A stretch of DNA of 33,304 nt from an uncultured Spirochaetaceae bacterium (GTDB lineage Bacteria; Spirochaetota; Spirochaetia; Sphaerochaetales; Sphaerochaetaceae). The notes below the pieces were generated by a model. The model ran no database searches, was not told the origin of the DNA, and worked only from the letters and a program-made list of their open reading frames with translations. Numbering within the stretch: position 1 is the stretch's first letter; every line of letters starts with the position of its first letter. Location of the stretch: positions 1-33,304 of the forward strand of contig CALXLB010000047.1 in NCBI GenBank assembly GCA_944389085.1, read 5' to 3'. Shown here one piece after another: positions 1 to 7,681 of the stretch. The position numbers and the translations under genes were made by a program.

Positions 1-1
1 C

Positions 2-172
2 GATGGTCTCATTCTTACAAAATATGATAGTGCAGCTAAACGCGGAGCTCTTGTCCAGATTGGCAGGACGCTGGAGCTTCCTGTTCTCTTTATTTGTACA
101 AGTGAGAGGTATGATGATATCAAACCATTTGATAAGGATGAATTCCTTTCCTCTCTGATGGGGCTTGAATGA
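2..172 (+). CDS. ftsY: Signal recognition particle receptor FtsY, C-terminal end (partial)
   Basis: This is the last 56 codons of a gene that enters from the left edge. The translation begins DGLILTKYDSAAKRGAL and ends with PFDKDEFLSSLMGLE, which matches the end of the NG GTPase domain of FtsY: the TKxD nucleotide-specificity motif, and the closing stretch where ELPVLFIC..GE..DD..PFD..EF is normal for the family. FtsY is the membrane-associated receptor that docks ribosome-SRP complexes at the inner membrane. In SRP GTPases the motif is usually TKLDGTAKGG; here it is TKYDSAAKRG, so the glycines after the motif are changed. Ffh is the alternative, but Ffh would continue into a methionine-rich M domain, and this protein stops directly after the G domain. 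The stop overlaps the next start (ATGA), which suggests co-translation. Confidence 0.85.
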   Translation, partial: DGLILTKYDSAAKRGALVQIGRTLELPVLFICTSERYDDIKPFDKDEFLSSLMGLE

Positions 173-1098
173 GACGCGTTCTTCTCTTCCTTTTGTTTTC
201 ATTCCCTCTTGCTTTCCTCTCTGCTGAGGCTTTCCTTTCCAACGCACTTGGTCAGGATCTAGGAGAGCTGGAAACGCTGACAGGAACTGGATACGAGGGA
301 GAGCGAGATGGAGGTGATGTCACAATCTATCTCGATGGAGAAGTAATCAGAAAGCGCATAGCAACAGATGATGGCTATATCATCGAGTATGGAGATACCA
401 TTGAGCGTGTTTCTCTCAATGATTCTGGAGAGAGAAGGGAATGGAGTCTTTCTACACCGGAGCGAGAGGAGACTCATTTATATTACTACGATGAAGATGG
501 CAGTCTGGAATCGGTTTCTGTTACAGTAAATGGAGAGCTTGAGCGCCGTGTAGTCTATCTTGAGACGCCAGGGGGACGGCTTGCAGGAATCACAGGATCC
601 GGGGATGCCTATATTTTCCCTTCCTTCTATCTTTATGAAAATGAAGGTGATGTAATCAGATTCACCTATCATCCGGGAGGTCCTGTTATCAGGGAGAACC
701 TCAGTGCTGAAAATTCTCCTCACTATGAGATAGAGGATGATGGCAGCTGGAAAGAGACCTCTTTGATGGCTGATGGGCGTGAACGCGTACGCGTTTATGA
801 TAGTTCTGGCCTGCTTGTGGAAGAGAGCACAGATGGAAGTGTGACTGAGTACATCTATGATGACGAAGGACTTCTTATCCAGAAAAATACAGTAGATGGA
901 AGCCTCGAAATTGATGAGATCTATGCAGATGGCCATCTCTCGTCCCGGGTGGAAATGGAAGATGGCATTACACAGAAGGAACGGCATTATCTTTCCACTG
1001 GTGAGATTGAAGAGATCCGGTACCGTGACGGGAAGGCTGAATACAGAATCCTCTTCGATGGCGATGGCGTCCGCGTCCGGGAGATAGAACGGCTGTGA
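169..1098 (+). CDS. Secreted protein with degenerate YD/RHS-like repeats
   Basis: The 309-residue product has a signal peptide (positive MRR, hydrophobic core to about residue 20), so it is exported to the periplasm or cell surface. There is no lipobox cysteine. From about residue 105 to the end, short units of the form Y-x-D/E-x-G-x-L-x-E recur (for example YYYDEDGSLESV, VYDSSGLLVEES, YIYDDEGLLIQK), which resembles the beta-strand repeats of RHS/YD and MORN-like proteins, used for binding rather than catalysis. The start ATG overlaps the ftsY stop, and the stop overlaps the GTG start of the downstream permease, so it is translationally coupled to a LolCDE-like transporter. A role in envelope lipoprotein handling is an inference from this context only. 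I do not recognise a named family. Confidence 0.8.
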   Translation: MRRVLLFLLFSFPLAFLSAEAFLSNALGQDLGELETLTGTGYEGERDGGDVTIYLDGEVIRKRIATDDGYIIEYGDTIERVSLNDSGERREWSLSTPEREETHLYYYDEDGSLESVSVTVNGELERRVVYLETPGGRLAGITGSGDAYIFPSFYLYENEGDVIRFTYHPGGPVIRENLSAENSPHYEIEDDGSWKETSLMADGRERVRVYDSSGLLVEESTDGSVTEYIYDDEGLLIQKNTVDGSLEIDEIYADGHLSSRVEMEDGITQKERHYLSTGEIEEIRYRDGKAEYRILFDGDGVRVREIERL

Positions 1099-2174
1099 TT
1101 CTTTTCCTCTCCTCCCGTTATAGTTTCTCCTGTACTTCAGGCCATCGCAGAAGATCTCTCAGAATAGCCATTGCTCTGGCACTTTCACTGGCTGTTCTGA
1201 TGGTGACAATCTCTGTAATGGAGTATTTGCAGGGCGGACGCTTCGAGAGGATCAGGGATGTGCAGTCTTTTGATATCACAATAGAAGGAGATTTCAGAGA
1301 TGAAATGCGATTGCGCTATCCTGATTCTTCTGTTTTCCTCTATGGTGAGAGCGAGGTTCTGGCAGCCGGGAGTGCTTATACAGTACGCTATATCGATTCT
1401 GACTATGATGGCGGGGTTATCTTCGGAGAGGGAAATCTGGATACATTGGCTGTTCCTTACAGCCTTTATTTCCGCTGTGGTCCAGTTCTTGCAGTCACAA
1501 TGCTCAGGGAAGGCCGGAGCGGTATGAAGCTGCCTGTGACTGAGAATATTCCAGTCAGTGGAGCTTTCTTTACGTCCCTTGGAACTTCCTTTGACAATTC
1601 AGCTCTTTTCATGCCGCTGTCTCAGGCTGATGAAGGCATATCCATCTTCACTGCAATAAAGGGAATAGATGATAAAGAGGCTAAGAAGCTGAAAGACGAG
1701 GGATATAGCTGTCTTTCATGGAAAGAGAAAGAAGCAGGTCTCTATGCCGCTTTTGCTGCAGAGAGAGTGATGATGTACGTTGTCCTTTCTCTCCTTTTCG
1801 TGATAATCCTCGTTTCTCTGAAAAGCAGCGTCAGGGTTTTCTTCAGGGAAAGGACAGAGGAATGGGCAGAACTGGTGTCCCTGGGAATGAGCAGGGTGAA
1901 ATGCCGGGCGATTTTCCTCCTTTCTTTTCTGATCATTGCAGCTCTTGGTATCTTCATGGGCCTTCTGTTCACACATCTGGCAATACCGCTTGGCCGTTTA
2001 TTTGTAATATATCTGACAGGTAGTGGTACTTCTCTGGAAATACCATATAGTTCCTTTATCTTCTTCTCGCTCATTATTATTGCATTCACGCTGCTCTTTG
2101 TGTTCCGTGAAGAAAAGAGAATGGAGGATAATGATATAGCGGAGGTTCTTTCCAATGATTCTTCTGGAGCTTGA
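1095..2174 (+). CDS. FtsX-family permease subunit of a LolCDE/MacB-type ABC transporter
   Basis: The 359-residue membrane protein has the FtsX/LolC/LolE layout: a transmembrane segment at about residues 24-44, a large extracytoplasmic domain to about residue 220, then three C-terminal membrane segments (MMYVVLSLLFVIILVSL, the LLSFLIIAALGIFMGLLF region and the FIFFSLIIIAFTLLFVF region). Between the last segments is a cytoplasmic coupling region with EWAELVSLGMSR, the usual xxLxxLGxxR-type motif of FtsX permeases. The start is GTG, overlapping the upstream stop as GTGA. It overlaps the ATPase gene by 20 bases. The family extracts lipoproteins from the inner membrane (Lol) or drives periplasmic work (MacB). 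Pairing with a second permease after the ATPase favours a heterodimeric LolCDE-type complex. Confidence 0.85.
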   Translation: MILFLSSRYSFSCTSGHRRRSLRIAIALALSLAVLMVTISVMEYLQGGRFERIRDVQSFDITIEGDFRDEMRLRYPDSSVFLYGESEVLAAGSAYTVRYIDSDYDGGVIFGEGNLDTLAVPYSLYFRCGPVLAVTMLREGRSGMKLPVTENIPVSGAFFTSLGTSFDNSALFMPLSQADEGISIFTAIKGIDDKEAKKLKDEGYSCLSWKEKEAGLYAAFAAERVMMYVVLSLLFVIILVSLKSSVRVFFRERTEEWAELVSLGMSRVKCRAIFLLSFLIIAALGIFMGLLFTHLAIPLGRLFVIYLTGSGTSLEIPYSSFIFFSLIIIAFTLLFVFREEKRMEDNDIAEVLSNDSSGA

Positions 2175-2832
2175 GAACATCAGGAAATCGTTTCCATCAC
2201 CCGAGGGTGGAAGACTTGAGATTCTCTCTGATATCTCCTTGTCCGTAGAGAAGGGAGAGGTTATATCGATAGTCGGGAAAAGCGGCACAGGAAAGAGCAC
2301 GCTTCTTTCTATTGCAGCGCTTCTTTCCCTTCCAGACAGCGGACGCGTGCTGTATTCCGGAAAGGACACTTCGGATATGAAGGAAACAGAGAGGGATGGG
2401 CTCAGGGCGTTCGATATGGGCTTTGTCTTCCAGTCATCCCGTCTTCTGAAGGATTTCTCCGCATTGGAGAATATTGCAATGCCACTGATGATACAGGGAA
2501 AGAAGAAAAAGGAGGCTTTCCGTATCGCAGAAGAATATCTTGTTCTGACAGGTCTCGAAGGAAGGGCAAAACACAGACCACAGGAGCTTTCAGGAGGAGA
2601 AAGACAGCGTGTTGCAATAGCACGTGCGCTCAGCGGTAATCCTTCTGTTATCTTTGCAGACGAACCTACAGGATCTCTTGATGAGAGAAATGCCAGAGCT
2701 GTTGAGGAACTGCTTTTCGAAAGTGTGAGGAAGACAGGGCACTGCATGCTTCTTGTTACTCACAATCCCCAGTTTGCCTCACAGGCAGATAGATGCTTTG
2801 AGCTTAGCAAGGGGGTTCTCTGTGCTCTCTGA
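2155..2832 (+). CDS. lolD: ABC transporter ATPase, LolD-like
   Basis: The 225-residue protein is a complete nucleotide-binding domain. Walker A is GKSGTGKS (residues 41-48), the signature is LSGGERQRVAIARAL, and Walker B is VIFADEP followed by TGSLDERN. The Q-loop region FVFQSSRLLKDFSALENIAMPL closely matches LolD proteins, where the sequence around LLPDFTALENVAMPL is characteristic. It would power lipoprotein release from the outer leaflet of the inner membrane together with the two flanking permeases. The gene lies between them with overlaps of 20 bases upstream and about 11 downstream. The MacB/FtsE-type ATPases are the near alternatives, so the symbol is given by family resemblance. All catalytic motifs are intact. 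Confidence 0.85.
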   Translation: MILLELENIRKSFPSPEGGRLEILSDISLSVEKGEVISIVGKSGTGKSTLLSIAALLSLPDSGRVLYSGKDTSDMKETERDGLRAFDMGFVFQSSRLLKDFSALENIAMPLMIQGKKKKEAFRIAEEYLVLTGLEGRAKHRPQELSGGERQRVAIARALSGNPSVIFADEPTGSLDERNARAVEELLFESVRKTGHCMLLVTHNPQFASQADRCFELSKGVLCAL

Positions 2833-3949
2833 GGCAGCGAGGTACTATATCAGAAGGAAGACTGGAATCGGACTTGGTTGGCGACGCAAGATCAGTACGG
2901 CACTGCCTCTTCTCGTTCTTTTTCTGGTGACAGCAGCCTTGGCCTTTGCAGTGACTTTCATAGATTCAATGGCATCAGAGATTGATCGGATGATTGCAAT
3001 CATGGGGTATGGAAGCCTCTGGTGTACTGAAGATCCTTCTGCATATATCCCAGAGGAGGCAGAAGTCTCTGCGATATCAGTTGCAAGTGCTATTGCCTAT
3101 TCATCAGAGAATGAGAATGCTGCAATTGTAAAGGGAGTTGAGAGTGATTATTTCTCCGGTTTCCGTGCGGAAGAACTGGAAATTGAGAAGGGAGATGATG
3201 ATGTTCTCAATCCCGTCGTTATTTCCTCTGCTATGGCAGAGAATCTTGGCCTTTCTCCTGGTGGCAGATTCACGCTTCTCCTGTGGGAGAATGAGAAAGG
3301 ACGGGCAAGGCCGCTCCTTTGTACTGTCTCTTCTGTTTTCCACTCAGTCTATCCTCAGCTTGACAGCCATCTGATATTTATTCCGCTTTCACTTATGGGA
3401 GAAATCAGCGGGTACGAAATACTGCTCCCCAGAGGAGATGAACCGGATTCTCTGATGAATGCCCTGTGGAATGAAGGTATTGTGGCAGAGACATATCGGA
3501 CGATGTATCCAGCCCTGTACAGCAATGTCCGTTCATCAATCGCGATCCTCTATGTGATTCTGGCAGCAGTTGTTGTTCTTGCAGCGTTCTTCTCTTCAGA
3601 TGCGACGGAATACTATATCGACAGAGATAGAGATGAGATAAAGGTCATGCGTCTTCTGGGGGTAAAGAGAAGTGTGTTGCGTTCTGCATATTTCAGCATG
3701 ACACTCTCTCTTGTGGCAATTGTGTCAATCATTGGAATCGGTTCAGGCCTTATTCTTTCCTTTCTTTCCCCATTTCTTCTGGAAGCTGCTGCTGATAGCG
3801 GGGTTCCTCTTCTGGAATACTATGCAACGACATTTGTCGTTGAAATTCCTTGTACGGCAATACTTGCCATATTCATTCTCACTGTTTCCGTGTCAGCTCT
3901 ATCCATCGTATTTTCTCTCCGCCGAAGAGGTGTTGCCGGGCTTTTCTAG
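2822..3949 (+). CDS. FtsX-family permease, second subunit of the LolCDE-type transporter
   Basis: The open frame extends upstream to a TTG at 2753, but I place the start at GTG 2822: AAGGGGG lies just before it at a proper distance, and the overlap with the ATPase then falls to 11 bases, in keeping with the other junctions. The product is 375 residues: an amphipathic start, a membrane segment at about 30-48, a periplasmic domain containing VVISSAMAENLGLSPGGRF (typical of the MacB/LolC periplasmic core), and three C-terminal membrane segments. The coupling motif EIKVMRLLGVKRSVLRS is clear. It probably pairs with the product of 1095-2174 as a LolC/LolE-like heterodimer. No terminator follows; 28 bases separate it from the ribonuclease Z gene, so the two may share a message. 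Confidence 0.83.
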   Translation: MLSEAARYYIRRKTGIGLGWRRKISTALPLLVLFLVTAALAFAVTFIDSMASEIDRMIAIMGYGSLWCTEDPSAYIPEEAEVSAISVASAIAYSSENENAAIVKGVESDYFSGFRAEELEIEKGDDDVLNPVVISSAMAENLGLSPGGRFTLLLWENEKGRARPLLCTVSSVFHSVYPQLDSHLIFIPLSLMGEISGYEILLPRGDEPDSLMNALWNEGIVAETYRTMYPALYSNVRSSIAILYVILAAVVVLAAFFSSDATEYYIDRDRDEIKVMRLLGVKRSVLRSAYFSMTLSLVAIVSIIGIGSGLILSFLSPFLLEAAADSGVPLLEYYATTFVVEIPCTAILAIFILTVSVSALSIVFSLRRRGVAGLF

Positions 3950-3977
3950 GCAAAAGATTATTAGTATAGTCTGAGTT

Positions 3978-4901
3978 GTGAATCTTGAAGCTTTTCAGCT
4001 TGGGACGAGTGGCATGATGCCTCTTCCCGGCAGATTTCTAACATCAGTCCTGGTCAGGCGTGAAGGTGACCTTTTCCTCTTTGACTCCGGAGAGGGAACT
4101 CAGGTGTCAATGAAGATGCTGAATCTCAAATGGAAGAAGATTTCAGCGATCTTCATTTCCCATATGCATGCCGATCATGTGACGGGACTTCCAGGCATCC
4201 TTATGTTATCTTCCCAGGTAGATAGAACAGATCCATTATATGTGATAGGTCCGCAGAAGCTAGGGGAGTATGTTGAGGCATCGAGAAAGATACTCGATAT
4301 GTATATCAACTATGAGATCATCTTCATTCCTGTAGAGACTGGAGTTGTATTCTCTGGTGATGGATTTACAGTTCAGGCTTTTCCTCTTGTCCACACAAAG
4401 CCATGTTTCGGTTATTCGCTTGTTGAAGAGAGAAGAAAGGGGGAGTTCTTCCCTGAGAAAGCTTTGGAGCTGGGAATCCCCAAAGGTAAGCTCTGGGGAA
4501 TGCTTCAGAATGGGAATGCTGTGACACTTGATGATGGGCGTGTTATCACAAGTGATATGGTCATGGGGCAGTCACGTGATGGTCGCAAGATCAGTTATGT
4601 CACAGATACTATGTATTTTGAGCGCATCGCTGATTATGTTCACGATTCTGATATTCTCTTCTGTGAAGGAATGTTCGAGAAAGCTCTTGCAGATACTGCC
4701 AGGGAAAAACGTCATATGACAAGCTATGAGGCAGGTCTTGTTGCAAGGGATAGTTCAAGTCAGAAGCTTTGTCTCCAGCATTATTCACCACGTTACTCTG
4801 ACAGAGAGCTGAAAATCCTTGAGCGTGATGCCAAAGAAGTCTTTCCAAATACAATCCTTACACGTGACAGAATGAGTTTTGAGATACCTTTGAAAGACTG
4901 A
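3978..4901 (+). CDS. rnz: Ribonuclease Z (tRNA 3'-end endonuclease)
   Basis: The 307-residue protein is a metallo-beta-lactamase-fold tRNA 3' processing endonuclease. Visible zinc ligands are the SHMHADH motif (residues 61-67: H62, H64, D66, H67), H139 in PLVHTKPCFGY, D210 in SYVTDTMYF and H268 in LQHYSPRYSD. The RNase Z-specific elements are also present: LGTSG near the start, the FDSGEGTQ strand, the EGMF stretch and KRHMTSYEAG with its catalytic-relay histidine. The length is typical of the short bacterial RNase Z. The start is GTG at 3978 with a weak Shine-Dalgarno sequence; a later ATG would remove the conserved LGTSG strand, so GTG is preferred. The long exosite (about 150-195) with a KLWGMLQNG element is normal for the family. 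Confidence 0.95.
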   Translation: MNLEAFQLGTSGMMPLPGRFLTSVLVRREGDLFLFDSGEGTQVSMKMLNLKWKKISAIFISHMHADHVTGLPGILMLSSQVDRTDPLYVIGPQKLGEYVEASRKILDMYINYEIIFIPVETGVVFSGDGFTVQAFPLVHTKPCFGYSLVEERRKGEFFPEKALELGIPKGKLWGMLQNGNAVTLDDGRVITSDMVMGQSRDGRKISYVTDTMYFERIADYVHDSDILFCEGMFEKALADTAREKRHMTSYEAGLVARDSSSQKLCLQHYSPRYSDRELKILERDAKEVFPNTILTRDRMSFEIPLKD

Positions 4902-4921
4902 TTCTCCATCCTTTCTGACAT

Positions 4922-4958
4922 TTCTCTCCTCTTCCTGCGTATAAGTAAGAGGAGAGAA
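4922..4958 (+). promoter_or_regulatory. Perfect 12-bp inverted repeat covering a ribosome binding site
   Basis: TTCTCTCCTCTT at 4922-4933 is the exact reverse complement of AAGAGGAGAGAA at 4947-4958, with a 13-base loop. The right arm contains the GGAGAG that would serve as Shine-Dalgarno for the ATG at 4963. When folded, the hairpin hides the ribosome binding site. There is no T-tract, so a rho-independent terminator for rnz is less likely, though the hairpin may still mark the 3' end of that message. Confidence 0.7.
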
Positions 4959-4962
4959 CCAG

Positions 4963-5544
4963 ATGCTGGCAGGTTATGAGAAGAGAAAGGCTGAATATGA
5001 GAATAGAATCAGAGAATGGCTATGTAAGGAAAATCTTGAAAAGTTCAAGGGAAAGTCATTTGATGAAATCACGGCGGAACTTGGAAATGATTGGCTGCCT
5101 ATTGGAGAAGTTCCAGTAGAAGCAATGGAATTCTTTGGTGTTTCAGATCCAAGAGTATATTCAGGGCAAGTTTACTTTATACATCATGCAGTCGCAAGGC
5201 ACTCAAATCTTACTGTCGAAGATTATATCAATATGATTGAAACATTGTCAGATTACGACAATATTTATATTGATAATAACAGCGAAGATGTAAGACTTGT
5301 ATTTTCAAAACAGGATGGTGAGAAATATAGCAGGTGTGTGATAGGGAAAAATCTTGTGGCAGATAAATTGCTTATTTATATTTCCTATTACAAACCTGAT
5401 AGGAATAAAGATTCAAAAAAAGAAATATTAGCATCGCGGGTGGTCGGAACGCACCCTTCAGGCCTGATTCAAGAAGATTCAGCCGCTGTCTCCATCTCCA
5501 GTCTACGCGATGCTTCTATCCAAACAGTATCATCGGAAGAATGA
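4963..5544 (+). CDS. Orphan protein resembling phage-associated PBECR nuclease domains
   Basis: The 193-residue soluble protein has no signal peptide. An amphipathic helical start (YEKRKAEYENRIREWLCKENLEKF) is followed by a compact alpha/beta core with VYSGQVYFIHHAVARHSNLTVEDYINMIE, then a run of beta strands (NIYIDNN, VRLVFSK, YSRCVIGK, LLIYISYY). This order, with a histidine-containing strand, a helix after HPxLTxEDY and paired strands, resembles the PBECR (phage barnase/EndoU/colicin E5/RelE-like) nuclease domains often fused to phage head-morphogenesis proteins. No head-morphogenesis part is present. The gene is AT-rich up to about 5436 and then abruptly GC-richer over the last 36 codons, which look low-complexity (SSLRDASIQTVSSEE). 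This suggests acquisition or a recombined 3' end. The function is tentative; a chromosomal toxin-like nuclease is the leading idea. Confidence 0.5.
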   Translation: MLAGYEKRKAEYENRIREWLCKENLEKFKGKSFDEITAELGNDWLPIGEVPVEAMEFFGVSDPRVYSGQVYFIHHAVARHSNLTVEDYINMIETLSDYDNIYIDNNSEDVRLVFSKQDGEKYSRCVIGKNLVADKLLIYISYYKPDRNKDSKKEILASRVVGTHPSGLIQEDSAAVSISSLRDASIQTVSSEE

Positions 5545-5627
5545 GGTGTCAATCTGTCTGCGTGTTGCACCGATAATGCGCCAGTGCGGAAAGCGTACAG
5601 AAAACGCCAAGTTTGATTTTCTTCTCT

Positions 5628-5633
5628 TATAAT
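5628..5633 (+). promoter_or_regulatory. Candidate -10 element (TATAAT)
   Basis: A perfect TATAAT sits 14 bases before the ATG at 5648. No good -35 element is seen at 16-18 bp. Transcription from here would give a leader of roughly ten bases, and no Shine-Dalgarno sequence is visible before 5648, so the hydrolase message would be nearly leaderless if this is real. Confidence 0.35.
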
Positions 5634-5647
5634 GTACAATTCGTGAT

Positions 5648-6424
5648 ATGAGAACTGCAAAATATCTGATCGGTGAGAATAAAACAGAGCTTTATGGCTA
5701 TATCCATGATGAACAGGCACAGCTTGAAGGCTGCTATGGCAAGAGGCCTTGCATAATAGTCTGTCCGGGCGGTGCTTATAGGTTGCTATCTCCAAGAGAA
5801 GAAGATCCTGTTGTCTTTCCTCTTTTTTCGCATGGCTATAATGTCTTTGTCCTGAAATACAGCCTGAAAGAAGACATCAGGAAATCGCGGCCAGAGGTTG
5901 AAGCTGCTATGGCTATCAGAGCAATCAGAGAGGATAGCGAGAAGCTTAATACAGAACCGGATAAAATAGCTATCCTTGGCTTTTCAGCAGGCGGTCATGT
6001 TGCTGCTTCAATTGCCTGCCATTGGAAACACTATGGTGAGCTTTCCCGTCCTAATGCTGCCGTTCTCTGCTATCCAGTGATTACCATGGGGGAGAATGGG
6101 CATCAGGAAAGTACTGAGAATCTTACAGGCGGTGATGAGCGTCTCATTTCCTATTACTCTATGGAAACACAGGTAGATGAGGATACAGCTCCATGTTTTA
6201 TCTGGCATACAATTCCAGATGCTTCTGTTCCTTTCCGTCCATCTGTAGATTTCGCACTCTCGCTTGTGGAACATGGGGTTGAATGTGAACTTCATCTTTA
6301 TCCGAGAGGGAAACATGGGCTTTCGCTGGGATATGGAGAGACTGGAGTGAGGGAGAAATGCGTTCAGAGCTGGCTTGACCTAGCTTTTACATTCCTCGAT
6401 AATCTCTGGGATTTTGCTAGATAA
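5648..6424 (+). CDS. Alpha/beta hydrolase, acetylesterase (BD-FAE/AxeA-like) type
   Basis: The 258-residue protein has the catalytic set of small carbohydrate or peptide esterases: the oxyanion element CPGGAYRLLS (residues 39-48), the nucleophile elbow GFSAGGH (S113), the acid in IPDASVP (D191) and the histidine in GKHGLSLG (H223). It belongs to the group that includes acetyl-xylan and feruloyl esterases of the BD-FAE type, which remove acyl groups from sugars. No signal peptide is seen, so it acts in the cytoplasm on imported acylated substrates. It is the first gene of a run with four exported proteins (2-base gap to the next), but no functional link is evident. The exact substrate cannot be deduced. 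Confidence 0.85.
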   Translation: MRTAKYLIGENKTELYGYIHDEQAQLEGCYGKRPCIIVCPGGAYRLLSPREEDPVVFPLFSHGYNVFVLKYSLKEDIRKSRPEVEAAMAIRAIREDSEKLNTEPDKIAILGFSAGGHVAASIACHWKHYGELSRPNAAVLCYPVITMGENGHQESTENLTGGDERLISYYSMETQVDEDTAPCFIWHTIPDASVPFRPSVDFALSLVEHGVECELHLYPRGKHGLSLGYGETGVREKCVQSWLDLAFTFLDNLWDFAR

Positions 6425-6425
6425 A

Positions 6426-7673
6426 ATGAAAAGATTCCTGGGCTTCGTGCTGTTGCTTCTTACTCTCTTGACCAATCTTGCCGCTGCCGAGTCCTATTCT
6501 CTCGACGCTTATATTGAAGCTGTAACAGGTGGTGTGAGCGGTTTTGGTCTCGGGCTTTTCCCGTTAGGGACAACGTTTGGTTTCGAGAAATATATCAGCA
6601 TGATTCCAGGAAAGCATAAAGCTGAGTTTCAGATAGAGCTTTCATTTGCATTCAATAATAGGACACTTTCGGAAGATTATGATTATCTGACAGGCCGTCC
6701 TCGATGGGCTTTGACGCATAATGAGGCGGAAGCAGGACATTATTTCGGTTCGGGGAAATGGAATGAAGGAGGAGAGAGGGCTCTTTCATATTTCAATCCT
6801 CGTTCTGATATCGACATATATCTGGATCAGGGCTTCTGGGATAATCCTCTTTACAGCAAAGGCTCCCTCTTCAATGTGCGCCTTGGTTATAATGTCCGAT
6901 ATGCCATGGCTAGGGAGGAGGTTGTCTTCTCCCTTCCGGGACATGGCGGATTGTCATCCCCTGTCTTTGTCTGGAATGATGGAACGCCGCGCGAGCCTTT
7001 TAATAGTTCTCTCCCTGCTTATCCTTGGCTTAATGGATCAAGAAATGTCTTTACGGATTATCTTTATCTCCTGCTTTCTCTGAATATGGATAGGGATACT
7101 CCAACGGATGCTGAACCTGAGGAAGGCATAAGTGTTGACCTTTTATTTGAAGCAGGCCCATCATGGCTGTTTAACAATATGTCTGAGATGGGAGTCCAGA
7201 GCGATTATTATCTTGTCTCTCTCTTTGCAGAAGAGAAAATGGAGATTTTTTCTATGGAACAGGCGAATGGCTGGAACTGGATGAATATGTATATCGGCCA
7301 TTCCAATACACTTAAATATGTTGCTGGGTCTGTTGTTCCTGAGAACAAGATGCCTGATGACAGACTGAGGGGAAGTCTGGAAGATAGAATCTGGGTACAT
7401 TTCAATGGACCTCAGTTCATGGCGGGAGACTGCTACACTAATGTGGAACTGAATCTTTATAATACTCTGATGTTCGGTTCTGTTGCCAATGAACAGGATA
7501 ACAGTACAAGGGCAATTGAACTGCAGTCGGGCTTTTCTGCTCGTTTCCAGCTCAGGCTTTTTGGATTCATCAGGTTCGAATACCAGGTCGGATATGAGTT
7601 TATCCGCGGTATATGGCCGGATGAACCACGCTGGTGGCAGAATAGTGCATTGCAGTTCTATGTGTCGATTTAG
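6426..7673 (+). CDS. Exported protein, putative outer-membrane barrel (paralogue A1)
   Basis: The frame opens at TTG 6414, but ATG 6426 gives a standard signal peptide (MKRFLGFVLLLLTLLTNLAAA, cleavage near residue 21), so I use that start (415 residues). The mature part is rich in aromatics and glycine with many alternating hydrophobic stretches (ARFQLRLFGFIRFEYQVGYEF near the end), the pattern expected of a transmembrane beta-barrel. The last residues are QFYVSI, without the usual terminal F or W. It shares size and a GPQxxxxDxYxxV element near residue 315 with the next gene product, which suggests tandem duplication. I do not recognise a family. The location in the outer membrane or periplasm is inferred. 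Confidence 0.75.
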   Translation: MKRFLGFVLLLLTLLTNLAAAESYSLDAYIEAVTGGVSGFGLGLFPLGTTFGFEKYISMIPGKHKAEFQIELSFAFNNRTLSEDYDYLTGRPRWALTHNEAEAGHYFGSGKWNEGGERALSYFNPRSDIDIYLDQGFWDNPLYSKGSLFNVRLGYNVRYAMAREEVVFSLPGHGGLSSPVFVWNDGTPREPFNSSLPAYPWLNGSRNVFTDYLYLLLSLNMDRDTPTDAEPEEGISVDLLFEAGPSWLFNNMSEMGVQSDYYLVSLFAEEKMEIFSMEQANGWNWMNMYIGHSNTLKYVAGSVVPENKMPDDRLRGSLEDRIWVHFNGPQFMAGDCYTNVELNLYNTLMFGSVANEQDNSTRAIELQSGFSARFQLRLFGFIRFEYQVGYEFIRGIWPDEPRWWQNSALQFYVSI

Positions 7674-7681
7674 GAGGAAAT

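Noticed and set aside
1998..2747. 249-residue minus-strand reading frame
   Set aside because: It is antisense to the LolD-like ATPase, whose motifs are intact; the minus frame is low-complexity and serine-rich.
4922..4958. Rho-independent terminator of rnz
   Set aside because: The stem is perfect but no T-run follows, and the right arm includes the next gene's Shine-Dalgarno, so masking is the better reading; a termination role is not excluded.
5545..5647. Terminator or small gene after the nuclease-like orphan
   Set aside because: Only a 4-bp GCGT/ACGC pairing and no frame with a ribosome binding site were seen.
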